A stretch of 64,000 bases of DNA from Miscanthus floridulus (lineage: Eukaryota > Streptophyta > Magnoliopsida > Poales > Poaceae). This document shows, piece after piece, positions 33,012 through 44,319 of the stretch. The translations under genes were made by a program, and so were the position numbers. The number at the start of each line of letters is the position of its first letter. The stretch's first letter is position 1. The stretch is from contig NC_089589.1 in assembly GCF_019320115.1 (NCBI RefSeq), positions 25,094,690 to 25,158,689 of the forward strand, given 5' to 3'. Under the pieces are notes generated by a model that saw nothing but the letters and a program-made list of their open reading frames with translations, was not told where the DNA came from and ran no database searches.

Positions 33012-36000
33012 ATGGTTAGGGGAAAGACAGTTATCAAGCCGATCGAGGACAAGACGAGCCGGCACGTGACCTTCTCTAAGCGGAGGAGTGGGCTGTTCAA
33101 GAAGGCTAGGGAGCTGGCCGTCCTCTGCGATGCGCAGGTCGGCGTTCTCGTCTTCTCTAGCGCAGGTCGCCTCTACGACTACTCCAGCACCAGGTAATAT
33201 TTGATTATTCTTGTTCCAGTTTCAACTCCCCGGCCTCGAAGTATTCACAGGATGAAACATCGTTTCACTGAGTCAAACAATCTGATAACTGTTCAATTCT
33301 CGTATGTATTTCGGACAACACATATGTACTCTCTCCATTATAAAACAATAATGCCTATCTCTCTTTTTAAGGAGTTAAATTTTAATTAACTAGATTTTTA
33401 AAAATAATAATATCAACATTCATATCACCAAATTAAATATTTTTATTATAAAATAGATATTTCCCTACTAAGCTAATGATATTTATTACGCATCATAAAA
33501 ATTAGTATTTTTCTGTATATATATTTGATCAAGCATAAATCAAATAGCCGCGTGCAATGCAGTCGTAGATGCATGCAACATTAGCTAACTAATGCATGTG
33601 CAAATTATAACCTGACAACGTTTACTAGTAAGTTGAAGCAGTAACAACGTAGTTTTTCCTATCTTAATAAGCGATATGATTCAGCCAGCTGAAAACACTT
33701 AGCATATGTATGAACGTATATATATCAGAAATATTTGGAATATCGAATGAACTACAAGCTTTTATTGATAGGAAAACTGCTTAATCTTGTACTTGAATAA
33801 TGTCTGCAATACGATTGCATGATCTATATATCAGCCCTGCTGGGTAGAGCTCCACCAGCTCCAGGTTCACTAAAATCAGATCTGGATCCAACTTTTGTAG
33901 CCAAACGATTTTGAATCCAGCAGCTCCACCGTGGATCTGCTTCACCAAAATGATGGTTCAGCCCCCCACATTCACCAAATTGACGGAGCAGCTCAAGGGG
34001 TGCTCTACCAAATCTAAGTTTGGTGGAGTTGAAAAAAATTACCCACCATGCCACTCGTTACACAGAAAAATGGTTCGATTCATTTTCTTCTCCTCGCTTC
34101 TTCCTCCCGAGCTCCGTCACAAAGACCCTACCGAGCCTCCACGCCGGCCGCACCGCACCCCCGCCGGCCAGCCGTCCCGCCCACGCCCCCGGCGAGGCAG
34201 CACCGCCACGCTCGCAAGCCTGCCGGTCAGGGCCGCGCCCCCGCTGGCGGGGGCCGGGGCCACCGTGCCCGCTCCTGTCATGGCCGCGCCCGGCGAGGCC
34301 GCGACTCCGGCTCTTAACTGCACGAACGTCTGCCGGAGGAAGAAGAAGGCTATGATTTTTTTTTGTATTTTGCACCCAGACGCATGCACTACCGGAAACC
34401 GGCACTTTGCCGAGTGTATTTTATTGGGCACTCAGCAAAGACGGTCTTTGCCGAGTGCCAAATAAAATACACTCGGCAAAAAAAAACACTCGACAAAATG
34501 CGTCTTTGCTGAGTGCTATTTTTCGGCACACGGCAAAATGCGTCTTTGCCGAGTGCCTTTTTGCTGGCACTCGGCAAATATGTATTTTGCCGAGTGCTAT
34601 TTTTCGGCACACGCAAAATGCGTCTTTGCCGAGTGCCTTTTTTCTGGCACTCGGCAAAGAGGCATTTTGCCATGTGTATTTTTTTGGCCCTCGGCAAATC
34701 AGTTTTTCAAAGCAATTTTTGAGGCCCTAAATGAATTCAAATGAAAAAACTTTTCAGCTACAAAGTTGTATAACTTCTCAAGATCTACAAAATTTATTTT
34801 GGTCATTTCTTCATTTGACAAAGCGACAATAACGTTGTTCATAAAATCTACATCTCTCATATCTCTCATTAGTTTCATGAAAGTAGAAGAGAGATATATA
34901 AGATTTGTGAACAATGTTACTACCACTATGTCGGATGAACAAATTACCAAAATAAACTTTGTAGACCTTGAGAAGTTATAAAATTTTGTAGTTGACAACA
35001 TTTTGATTTGAAATCATCTTGTCATGCAAAAACGACGTTTGAATTTGAAAATTTTAAAATTTGAATTTTCCAAAAGACCTCGGATGGAAAAAACTTTCTA
35101 AATGAAAATTGTAGATCTCCAAAAGTTATGAAACTATGTAGTTGACAACTTTTTCATTTGAAATCATCTTATCATGCAAAACTACGTTCGAATCTCTAAA
35201 ATTTGAAATTCGAATTTTTCAAACGACCTCGGATGGAAAAACTTCCTAAATGATAATTGTAGATCTCGAAAAGTTATGAAACTTTGTAGTTGACCACTTT
35301 TTGATTTGAATTCGTTTAGGGCCTCAAACAAGCAATTTACTCTCGGTTTAGTATAATATATGAGGATAGATAATGGAATCTAGATACAAGTGACAGTGTA
35401 GTGCAGTGGTAGAGCAGCAGACACGCAAGGGAGAGGTTGTGAGTTCGAATCCCGCCGGCCGCGTTAGCCGCAAATTTAGCGCAAAAAATGCAGCGACTTC
35501 GATGGAGACGGGCATGCGCTGGCCGGTGGCGGCCTCACCCGAATTTTTTTTTTGAAAATTTTTGCTATTATTTTTGGGTTTTTTCGCATTTTTATTTTGC
35601 CGAGCGTAAATCTTTGCCGAGTGCTTTTTCGGCACTCGGTAAAGGCTTTGCCGAGTGTCCGATAAAAAACACTCGGCAAAGTCTGTTTGCCGACTAAAAT
35701 TCGCAGAGTGTCGTTTGCCGAGTGTCGACACTCGGCAAACCCTTTGCCGAGTGTTTTTTAGGCTTTGCCGAGTGCCAGGGCACTCGGCAAATATCTTGAT
35801 TCCCGTAGTGATGGGCCCAGGTGGAAGTGAGATAGAGAGGGAGCTAGAGCTGTACCAAACACTTCAGTGAATCCTAGATCCACGGTGGAGCTGCTCCACC
35901 GTGGATCCAGATGAATCTCAGATTAGGATTCACTTTTTGCACTGGTGGAGCCCAACCAAACAGGCCCATATTCTAGAACAAAGATGGTCGAGGATAAAAT

Positions 36001-39000
36001 CATATATATAATTCTTTAATACTCTCTGATTAGAAAATGGATTTTATTTCAAATAAAACAATATGCCAATTCTAGGGATATAATTTCTTCCTTTCTCTCC
36101 ATTTACCATTGCAGTTGACAAGTTCTTATTTTCTGTTGGATCTCTCATATTCAATTATCTGTTCAGATAGCAACTCTAGCAAAGGCCCTCAAATCAAGGC
36201 CCCTACTTAAGATTTGAGAACTAAATAAAAGACTGAAATTATAGAGAAAACAAAACTATATATAATTCATTAAAACTATCTACATGTCTCAAAACCAAGC
36301 CATAGCCATTAGACAAAGTAATCAATTTACTGTTGCCAATAGAAAGTCCACTTCTTTTTTATCAACTCGTCACTCTGTTTGTAATATCAAACATCATCTC
36401 ATTAGCTTACAGTCAGTATTTGAGGTAATTAAGGTTAAATTAGAAGAATGCCATGTATATCATAATGCGAACTTTAGTTTTAGAAACTTGCAGTTATGGT
36501 AGAAACTTACATAAATTCGTAACATTACAGCAAATTTACTCGTAATGTGAACTTCCTTTTATTTTTGAGCTAACAATAGTTTATTTGATAAAATGACATG
36601 GTTGCTCGTTGTGTTTGACCAGCACAAGATCTATTGTCGAAAGATACCAGGATACAAAAGAGGGCAGTCAACTCATGAGCGCGAGCACTGAATCTAAGGT
36701 CTTGTGCAATACTATCAATATTAATTTTAAGTGATTCGCATCATTAGGGTTCATATTGACGCATTACTTTTATGTTAGTATATAATAGTAGGCAGAATTT
36801 TCCGTAACTTCTTTCAATCCACATTATGCATGTTGTGGTTCTTTTCACCAATCGGTTAGTTAAGCCACATGCTTAATAATTGATCTTAAACAGCTTATAT
36901 GTTTAGGAGTCCAGAAAGCTCAGAATTGCAAAAATCATGTTCGCTGCAGCTATTGCTGCACTTATTTCGGCTGTTCCTACAGTAACTCATGAGAAGAAGT
37001 TCCTGCAGCTGCAGCCGCGCATAAGCTGAAGGCAGCACAGCCAAGCAGGCTAGGTAGTCAGAGCAATCACATATATATGTGGCAACTAAGTAAACCTTTT
37101 TACTGTAGACTTTTACATTATTATTGTTATCCTTAAATAATATTCATTACCAAGGGATTACATAATTGAATCATAGAAAATCTTAAACAGAGTCCTAAAA
37201 TGTATGTTTTTTTAAAAGAAAGACTGTGGAGCAGAGTTCCCCCAGTATAATCAAACCTAGTCTGAAATTCGCTCCCACAGGAAGTCGAACTCAGGACCCG
37301 ATGAGTGCTCCTAGAATCATCTAACCAACTTAGCTAGAGAGCAGTCCTAAAATGTATGTTGACTAATGCTGTGGCAATTATATACAAAACATAATTAAGG
37401 ATCCATTAGACTAACAAAACCAGAATATGTAAGGAATTAATATTCTAACCACATTTCTACAGAACTTCATTATTATAGAAGATACATAGAACAACGATAC
37501 AATATAAGAATTGGGTGGCCCAGAGGGGGGAGGGGGTTGAATCGGGACTCTAAAAATTAATGCAAATCGGAACCTATTTTCAAATCTAACTTAACCCACT
37601 TGCACTAACAATACCTAGAAATAGAGGATCACCTAAGATCAATCCTTAGGGCCAACACACTAAGCCAAGTCTTAAGGCATGATCACACTAGCAATAGACC
37701 ATTAGGTGTGCAAAAATATAAACTATGGAGAACAACATACTAAGACAAAAACAAGTCCATGATAAGCTTCACACAAAGGTTCAAACACATACGAGATAAG
37801 CAACAAAAGCAATGCTCATGAATGAAACAAGAGGACAATAGGCAACCGGATTTTCCCCCTTTGGTCTCAGATAGTTGTGACTATCTCCTAATCCACGTTG
37901 GATCACCTTTATGTCACCAAGACCACAGTTAAGCTCCCTTGACAAACCAAGCCTCAGTCTCCACTCTAGATTGACAGCCGAGCACAAAGGTAGGATCCTT
38001 CCAAATAAGAACTACACCAAGACGGTCACCTAATGCTCTTGTGGGCCGTCTAGGTGGTGGAAAATACCATGGGTAACAAGTCTCCAACTTCGACTTGATG
38101 AATCTGCAAGCCAAAGATCTCAAGGATGCACACAAAGATGTCTCCTAAGCGCTCTCATTGACTTGAAATGGCCTCACACCCTTCACAAAGTCCCTCAATC
38201 CCAAGGTGAAGACACATCCAAGTGACCAAGTGTAAACATATATATAGCCCACGGGCGGGTTGCTAGCCATTGGACAAAAGTGTGCAGACACAATGATCAC
38301 CGGATGAACCACTGGGTACCAAAACCCTATGACAAATCATATGGTGATGCGACACTGCCCAGTTTTCCTATGATTAGAAAAGAATATGCCAAAATATTCC
38401 TCACCAGATGATCCACCTCTAACACTAAGATATGCCACTAGAACATACAGTGAACACCAGTAAGCATGGCCAACGCAACTCAGGTTTTTCATAGTTCCAC
38501 TAGATGATCTGCCAGTCCCGCAAAAGTGCCATATATAGGATCGTATGGTTGTCACCAGTACACATGGCCACCTTTGAACTAGCTGTTACATAGTTCCACC
38601 AAATGATCTACCGGAGGCCGCAAAAAAGACACCACTGGATCACATGGTGAACACTATAGGAACTTGGCCAGGCTGAGTTGAAGTCTTGCGTAGTGCCATA
38701 GGATCATCTGCTGCCTTTGAATGATTGAAACAGTGCACAATCTAGTGCACTTTCTGGCTCTGTCTTAAGTCGAATCTTGTCCAATTCAACTTTGCTTCTT
38801 TGAGGTCCATCTGAAATTCTCAATCCATTAGAGCCACTTGTGAGCTGACTTGGTATGAGTTGCTCATTGTGTGCATACAATTGCTCTGAATTCAAACTTC
38901 CATTAAGCTACTCGTCGTTGATCCCCAATAGTACGTACGACCAAAGATATTATAATAAAATCAGGGCTGATATCTTAAAATTGATCCGGGTGATATTTTT

Positions 39001-42000
39001 TCACGTAGTTTTCAAAAATGAAGAAAAAAAATCACCAATCCAATCAGCGTGCACCACATGCAAGCCTGAGCAGGGATGAAACCTCTTTGTACATTGTCAT
39101 TTAAAAAACATTATAACAAATAGTTGTGATGGGATTGAGAAACTCACAAACTAAACACAATCAAGCTTGTTTAAAGTAATGTGTCCAAAGTTGGTTTGTT
39201 AACACATACGTACATGCTGGGAACTTATAGGGCCACAATCTTGTATTTTGATTAGCGTGTTACATGACGTGAAATTCGGACATGCTAACACGTATGGATA
39301 TTGGGAATAACAAAACCGTGAACTTTGGACATGCTAACACGTACGAAAAGTTATAAACAGACACGTTAGATGCATGGACAGCTAACACACTAATCAAAAT
39401 ATGGCATGTCCAAAGCTGCTAAATAAAAAGATTTACCACATCTAACAAATCATGCATGCATCAATAAATCTAGAAAAAAATTATATCTAAATGTTTTCTT
39501 ATTTATCCTATTTTATAAAAAAACTAAATAAATATATATTGCCTCCTAGGAGGTAATATGTGATCGCAATCATCCAATCTAACTAAATGAACAGCTCAGC
39601 TATTTGAGAGTACCGCAGCAAAGCCCTCATCCTTTAGACTAGAAATCTCCTGAAGGTAATTCTCAAAATCCTTAGGAGTAGCAGACTCTATATACTAAAA
39701 GCAAGTAAAAGCTCTAGCCGAGTGGACTCCATGTGGAGAAAAAAAACAGACTCAGTCTTTGTAGGCTTCTATGTGGCCTGGTCAAGCTTAGCAGTAACAG
39801 TGGTGGCCTTGGTAGAGATACACGAAGAAGCAACACCAGCCATTGTAGCAGTAGAGGAATCCTGAAGACGAGTCACCAACAGATCATCAGAGTCAAGTGA
39901 GACAGCGCTAGGGTGTCAAACAACATAGAGATAGAGTGATAGACGTGTCAAACTAAAGGCTGCTTGGCAAGAGAAGGGACACTAATCCAAGTATAATGTT
40001 CAAGGTATGGTCCCGGCGAATCTGGACTAGAGGAGGTCCTATATCATGTCCAACAGTAAACTAAGGTGCTGGAGGAGCCATCAAGCCAAACTGTAAGCCC
40101 TACTGCTGTAAGAACAAGATATGAAGAGCAGCAAAGGGCGGGGTTGCACTGATAAGTGAGTGAGATGTCATGGCCTAAGCTGAGGTATGGCAATGCCAAT
40201 CTGCTGAAACAGGTGTGAAATTATAAGAGTGTTCTATTGTTTGTCCTCATAGATTTGATCAATCAACAAGTTAGGATACAGCAGGTATTGAACGTATGGA
40301 TTCAAATCACTACTACTGAGAGTATTTGTAGTCTCTAGGTGGTTATCTAGTCGCCTCTACAAATCTGATTTCTACAGGCAGCTAGGAATAGAAGATGCCT
40401 TAGAAATAGAGTTTGTCGGGGCAGCTCGAAATACAGCCACCTCTACAAATCATTGTGTAGAAATCATAAGTCTAGGCCCAAAAAAGAGCAATTTTTTAAA
40501 TAGAGGAGATCCCACCAGGCTCAAAGTCAAAAGTTACGTGATTTTTTGCGCGAAAAACGTGCGTTTTGTGGCGACAAGGGATCGATCCCGCGACCTAAGG
40601 CATTACGCGTTACTCCTCTAACCACTGTACCAAAAAGACAGCAGTCTTCATAAGGCATATTCATTCTCCTCATATTATCTACATCCTATTTTAAACTGAG
40701 CATTGGGATCCTAAACAAATTCAAATGAAAAAAGTTTTTAATTGCAAAGTTGTAGATATCGTCAAGAACTATAATTTTGCTTCTGGTTGTTTCTCCAGTA
40801 GAGGTCGTTTGAAAATTTTAAATTTGAAATATGAGAAATGCAAACGTAGTTTTTCTTGGATAGATGATTTTAAATGAAAAGGTTGTCAACTATAAAGTTG
40901 TATAACTCTTCGAGATCTATAACTTTGTTTTTGATCGTTTCTACATCCAAGGTCATTTGAAAATTCGAATTTTAATATGCTGCACCATTTTCAGAGATGG
41001 CTCTAGATCTAGCCGTCTCAACAAATTGATTTTTAAAAGCGGATCTAGATCCCGCCGCCTCTAGAAATCCAATTGTAGAGGCGGTTGCATTTAGAGCAGC
41101 CTCTAAAGATAGGAGCATTTGTAGAAGCGGCCGAAATGAATTTGTAGAGGCAGCTCGTTTCGAGACCGATTTGTAGAGGTGGCTCTAAATTAATTAAGCC
41201 GCCTCTATTAAAAAATAGAGGCGTTGCTAAAAATCAAATATGTAGTAGTGGATATAAATTATCGATTAAGTATCTAAATCCCTTGGGTTAGATACTCTCT
41301 CTGGAAATAACCATACCATTTACACCCCTATTCACGATACAATTAACTGCTCCCATTTTTTTGCCTTTCTGTTAAAGTGTTAGTGTTGCAAAATTAAAGT
41401 AGTACACACATTTCTTCAAATACATTTCTATTTTCAGTATTTATTTTACAAAGTAAGATATAAACTGTATGCTTCTTTGCTATCTGTTCCTGCATGCAGT
41501 TTTGGGAAGCTGAGGCAACAAACTTGAGGCAGCAACTGCATAACTTACAAGAAAGTCATATGTATGATCCCTTCCCATCCCCCCTTGACCCACCTCCCCT
41601 CCCCTTTGAATTATACGGATGTGCAGTGTTTGGAAACTAACAAGCATATTTCAGTAGTGTGCATCCACAACTCGACAATATGGTTTAATTATAAGCATGA
41701 GGAAGAAGAAAATACTACTTGCCATTCCCCAACAACATGGCTGTTCACCTGTAATGCTGTCTCGGTGTTATGTCCAATATGAATGCGGACACTTTAGTAT
41801 GTAATAAATGAGCTCTCTGATTTCCCCAGAAAGAGAGAAGAATTAAAAACGTAAAAAGCAAGGATAATGTTGTAATGCGGACATTTTAGTAAGTGATACA
41901 ATAGTGTGGCACAATAGGAGTAAAAAGCAAGGATATAGCAGTGAAACAATATTCCAACATATGTCCATTAAGTGCTATCAAAATTTACTCTGAGCGGATA

Positions 42001-43309
42001 GATGTGTTCCATTATCCATTATCCATTATCCATGCTTCATGCATTCTATTCATTGCCCACGAGAAATGCTGACAAGATAGAGTCAATCTTTTCTAATACC
42101 AGGGTCAGACATCCTAGGACCTGCCGTATAGAAAACAAGGACGACAGATCTTCTCACATCGTATAGTGCACCACTGCACAACGATAATGTTGAAAATCTA
42201 TGTTTGAAAAATGAATGACTTTGTATGATAACAAACGAGAGCATCAACATAGATAAAATGCTACCAAAAGCTGACTGTCCATTTTTGTTATACTAAAGGT
42301 TACATACATTAGGAAGTCGAAACACACAAATAAAAATCTAAGAGAAACTTAAAAATTACTTTGGTGTGCAATAAAGTTGGAATGATACGTTGTCTCAATA
42401 AGCTATACTGCAGGCAATTGCTGGGACAAAATCTTTCTGGCCTGGAAGCAAAAGAGTTGAAAAATTTAGAGAACCACCTGGAAATGAGCCTCCATAACAT
42501 TCGGAAAAAGAAGGTAATATCTGCTTCCCGATGTGGAGATCAATCACCAGATGAGAGTCATTAACACCTCTCTTCACAGGATAGCGTAATAATCAATCAA
42601 ATTCAAGAGTTGAACAAGAGGGTTAGTTGATCTATCTAGTTTCATCATAACCACTTTGTTAAATAGATTATGGTCAACTCTCCCTAATTGAATTTCAGGA
42701 AAACATTATGCTTCAAGAATACAAGGAACTAGAGCATCATTTTGACATCAATCACCAGGAGAACATGAATTTGCAGAAAAAGGTGGGATCCTATTACAAC
42801 TAGTATTACAGAAAAACCCGAAATAGAAATATTCTTCTATATGTTTTTAGAAGAGCTTGAACTAGGGGAATGCCTCCCCTGAGATATTTCGTTGAGGAAA
42901 AAATTTCAACCACAAGGTCAAGAAAAGGCCATGAACCCCGTCTATTGAATAGCATGAGTGGCCTTTTTTTTGGAAACGGAGAGTTGAGCTCCCAACCAGT
43001 AGGTCCAACACATTCTGAATATTATGTTGCGAGTTTAATCCTATTTTGTTTCTTAGGTGCATGTACAGCAAGGAGTAGATGGTGGAGATAAAAGTTCTGG
43101 TACTGAGTACAACATTGGTGGTCCAGATGAGGATTTAACTTCAGTTCGTCTGGAGCTAGGCCAGCCACAGCACGTAGCCAAAGAGGAACTGGAAGAACCA
43201 ACATTGAGGTAAGTGTTTCATGCTAATCTGACAAACTATTTTTTTTGTTTGATATCAGTGCATATCAAATAATATGTTGACCAGTCACTGAAATTTCAGA
43301 CGGCTTTGA
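33012..43309 (+). CDS. MIKC-type MADS-box gene, AGL17/ANR1-like (copy 1, complete)
   Basis: A transcription factor that binds CArG boxes in the nucleus as dimers; the AGL17/ANR1 group acts in root, nitrate-response and flowering-time control. Exons: 33012-33193 (182 bp, MADS domain), 36623-36698, 41500-41561, 42414-42513, 42580-42621, 42699-42782, 43057-43208, 43300-43309; all introns GT-AG, 235 codons. Exon lengths 182/62/100/42 are the MIKC standard. MADS part: [21 protein letters not shown] domain: [53 protein letters not shown]-terminal part: [35 protein letters not shown], ending RRL. Oddities: Pro in IKPIED where the family has Arg, His in SRHVTF where Gln is usual, and a short tail lacking LGLQL. 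Introns 1 (3.4 kb) and 2 (4.8 kb) are full of transposons. Probably expressible, not proven. Confidence 0.93.
34387..35810. mobile_element. Non-autonomous CACTA element in intron 1, 1424 bp
   Basis: Starts CACTACCGGAAACCGGCAC, ends CCCGTAGTG, flanked by ATG on both sides (34384-34386 and 35811-35813). MADS copy 2 has the unoccupied site GACGCATGGGCCCAGG at 61205-61220. Subterminal regions are arrays of TTTGCCGAGTGC in both orientations. The core (34725-35340) has the AAATGAAAAA...TTGTCAACT / GAGATCTACAA repeats found in the other CACTA elements here. No transposase. Same family as 44320-45557, whose core lies in the opposite orientation. Confidence 0.95.
35397..35460 (+). other. tRNA-like (pol III A/B box) segment inside CACTA
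   Basis: TAGTGCAGTGGTAGAGC fits the A-box consensus, and GAGTTCGAATCCC, about 43 nt further, fits the B box. The D-arm and T-arm parts resemble a tRNA-Ala/Gly body, but no acceptor stem pairs, so it is not a tRNA gene. The same block occurs inverted in 44568-44632. Antisense translation gives the [20 protein letters not shown] string seen in spurious plant protein predictions. Confidence 0.7.
36623..36698 (+). CDS. MADS copy 1, exon 2
   Basis: 76 bp between a ...GACCAG acceptor and a GTCTTG donor. It completes the Ser codon begun in exon 1 and encodes [20 protein letters not shown] then STESK, the I (intervening) region. The identical frame is at 62030-62105. One codon shorter than the common 79-bp exon of this family. 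Confidence 0.9.
37209..37342 (-). mobile_element. tRNA-derived SINE in intron 2, copy 1
   Basis: 134 bp flanked by the 18-bp direct repeat AGTCCTAAAATGTATGTT (37191-37208, 37343-37360). On minus it begins near GCTCTCTAGCTAAGTTGGTTAG (A box) with GAGTTCGACTTCC (B box) about 30 nt on, and it ends in an A run (T run at 37209 on +). The same insertion with the same repeat is in copy 2 (62933-63065), so it predates the MADS duplication. Confidence 0.85.
37500..38930 (-). repeat. Solo LTR-like sequence in intron 2, copy 1
   Basis: Begins near GGGTGGCCCAGAGGGGGGA and carries the LTR-like order of a Sirevirus-type end read on minus: a CTATATATATG motif near 38238, repeated CACCGGATGA-type words at 38300-38640, and an end near GTTGATCCCCAATAG. 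Copy 2 shares its left part (63233-63825), then skips about 870 bp. Edges are approximate and no target duplication was fixed. Confidence 0.5.
38931..40307. other. Intron 2 filler, no clear gene
   Basis: AT-rich sequence with repeated CATGCTAACACGTACG-like words (39200-39380), then 39560-40260, which on minus gives short broken frames (for example [16 protein letters not shown]). These could be a decayed gag-like relic, but the signal is too weak to name. Confidence 0.3.
40308..41250. mobile_element. Non-autonomous CACTA element in intron 2, 943 bp
   Basis: Starts CACTACTACTGAGAG, ends ATGTAGTAGTG. The flanking triplets are AAT and GAT (one mismatch to a 3-bp duplication). Subterminal words GAGGCGGCT/AGCCGCCTC lie at both ends, with a core of AAATGAAAAA.../GAGATCTATAACTTTG repeats and a tRNA-like block at 40571-40632. 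No transposase. Related to the truncated element at 12955-14026. It lies 250 bp before exon 3. Confidence 0.85.
40571..40632 (-). other. tRNA-like (pol III A/B box) segment inside CACTA
   Basis: On minus, TGGTACAGTGGTTAGAG fits the A box and CGGGATCGATCCC is a one-mismatch B box about 30 nt on. No acceptor stem. Position in the element matches 13088-13152. Confidence 0.6.
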
Positions 43310-44319
43310 CTGCGTTGAATGGGAGAATCACGAGCGGGCTTACAAGCTGGAGTTGGCTTTACCATTACTACAGGCGCTATATCAATAGTCCTGCAACTGT
43401 TCAAGTTCAAGTGCTGTGAAAACAATTGCATTAATTGTACTCATCAGTATCATTTGACACATTTGTCTATAGTATTCAGTATGATTGTTTTTTTTCGAAA
43501 GGATGGCAAAAGCTTTGCCGCAAATTTTATTAGATGATAAGAAGAAAAACCTTTACACACGAAAACAGGAAGCAAAACAGAAACAAAACCTTTTTACAAC
43601 TAGAACTACTGGAACTGAACTGTCCATGACAACTGAAAAAACCTGGATTGTTCAACTGCTAGGCGATGGCCATAAACGAAGCTTGCATCAGCTATGATTC
43701 CGTCATTCCATTGGTTCTTATTGATTTGGCGTCTCCATTGCCATGCGGCACTGGGTAATATCATCTTTACACAAGCCCACAACCTGTCTTGGGTTTAAAG
43801 ATTTTTGTTGGAAAGTTCGCCTGTTTCTCTCCTTCCAAATGTTCCACCAAAAATAGATTATTATCCCATCAAACTTTCTTCTCAGTATGATTGTTGGAAA
43901 GTCTATTTTGTATTGTCCTGTAAAAAGATGGTATACCTGTCAGATCATGGATGAAACTTGTAAAGTATCTGAGTCAGCATGTGTAAGATTCATCTAGTAA
44001 AGTTTTACATCCACAAGTGTATTCATCATACTCATACACGCTTCTGGTGTAGAGTCTGCAGGTTACCCATTGCATAAACATCTTTTATGAACAAGTTCTA
44101 CTTTACGATTTTTCCTGCTGTGTGATTTCTAATTTTTCATAACTTCACAACAAGATCCTAATTTTTTAATAAGTGTTGTTGGGCCGAACACGTGGTCAGA
44201 ATGAACAATATACAAACCGGTGAATTTTGGGTGTCTACGCCTTTGTATGGGTAGGCATTGTCCACGAACGAGTGACCCACGGATGAAATTAACAATATAC
44301 AAAAATGAATTGAAAAAGT
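43310..44319 (+). other. 3' flank / possible 3' UTR of MADS copy 1
   Basis: Collinear with 9094-9580 of the third copy except for a LINE at 43490-43881. In another frame, 43300-43396 reads [19 protein letters not shown], perhaps an older C-terminal frame. No clear polyadenylation signal was chosen. 44070-44319 is unassigned. Confidence 0.5.
43490..43881 (-). mobile_element. 5'-truncated LINE insertion in MADS 3' flank
   Basis: Flanked by the 14-bp direct repeat TCAGTATGATTGTT (43476-43489 and 43882-43895). The A tail is on minus (T run at 43490). Minus frame: YFWWNIWKERNRRTFQQKSL, the zf-RVT tail of plant L1 ORF2, then a 3' UTR. The third MADS copy keeps the empty site near 9265-9278. Only about 390 bp were inserted, as usual for truncated LINEs. 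Confidence 0.92.

Larger units (their letters stand above)
33833..35967. mobile_element. DNA transposon with GC-rich cargo in intron 1, copy 1
   Basis: Inverted ends: GTAGAGCTCCACCAG on the left; on the right the complement reads GGGCCTGTTTGGTTGGG followed by CTCCACCAG. The inside carries a GC-rich stretch (34140-34330) unlike the AT-rich intron, translating to Arg/Pro/Ala-rich frames. It looks like captured gene sequence but I cannot name it. A CACTA element (34387-35810) is inserted in it. The same element without CACTA is at 60627-61364. An exact 31-bp palindrome (arms of 15 bp around one T) is at 35877-35907. Target duplication not resolved. Confidence 0.6.

Noticed and set aside
34048..34355. 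Arg/Pro-rich frames in intron 1
   Set aside because: GC-rich transposon cargo with several overlapping frames; no family and no consistent frame between copies 1 and 2.
35397..35460. Possible tRNA gene
   Set aside because: A and B boxes are present, but no acceptor stem or complete anticodon arm pairs.
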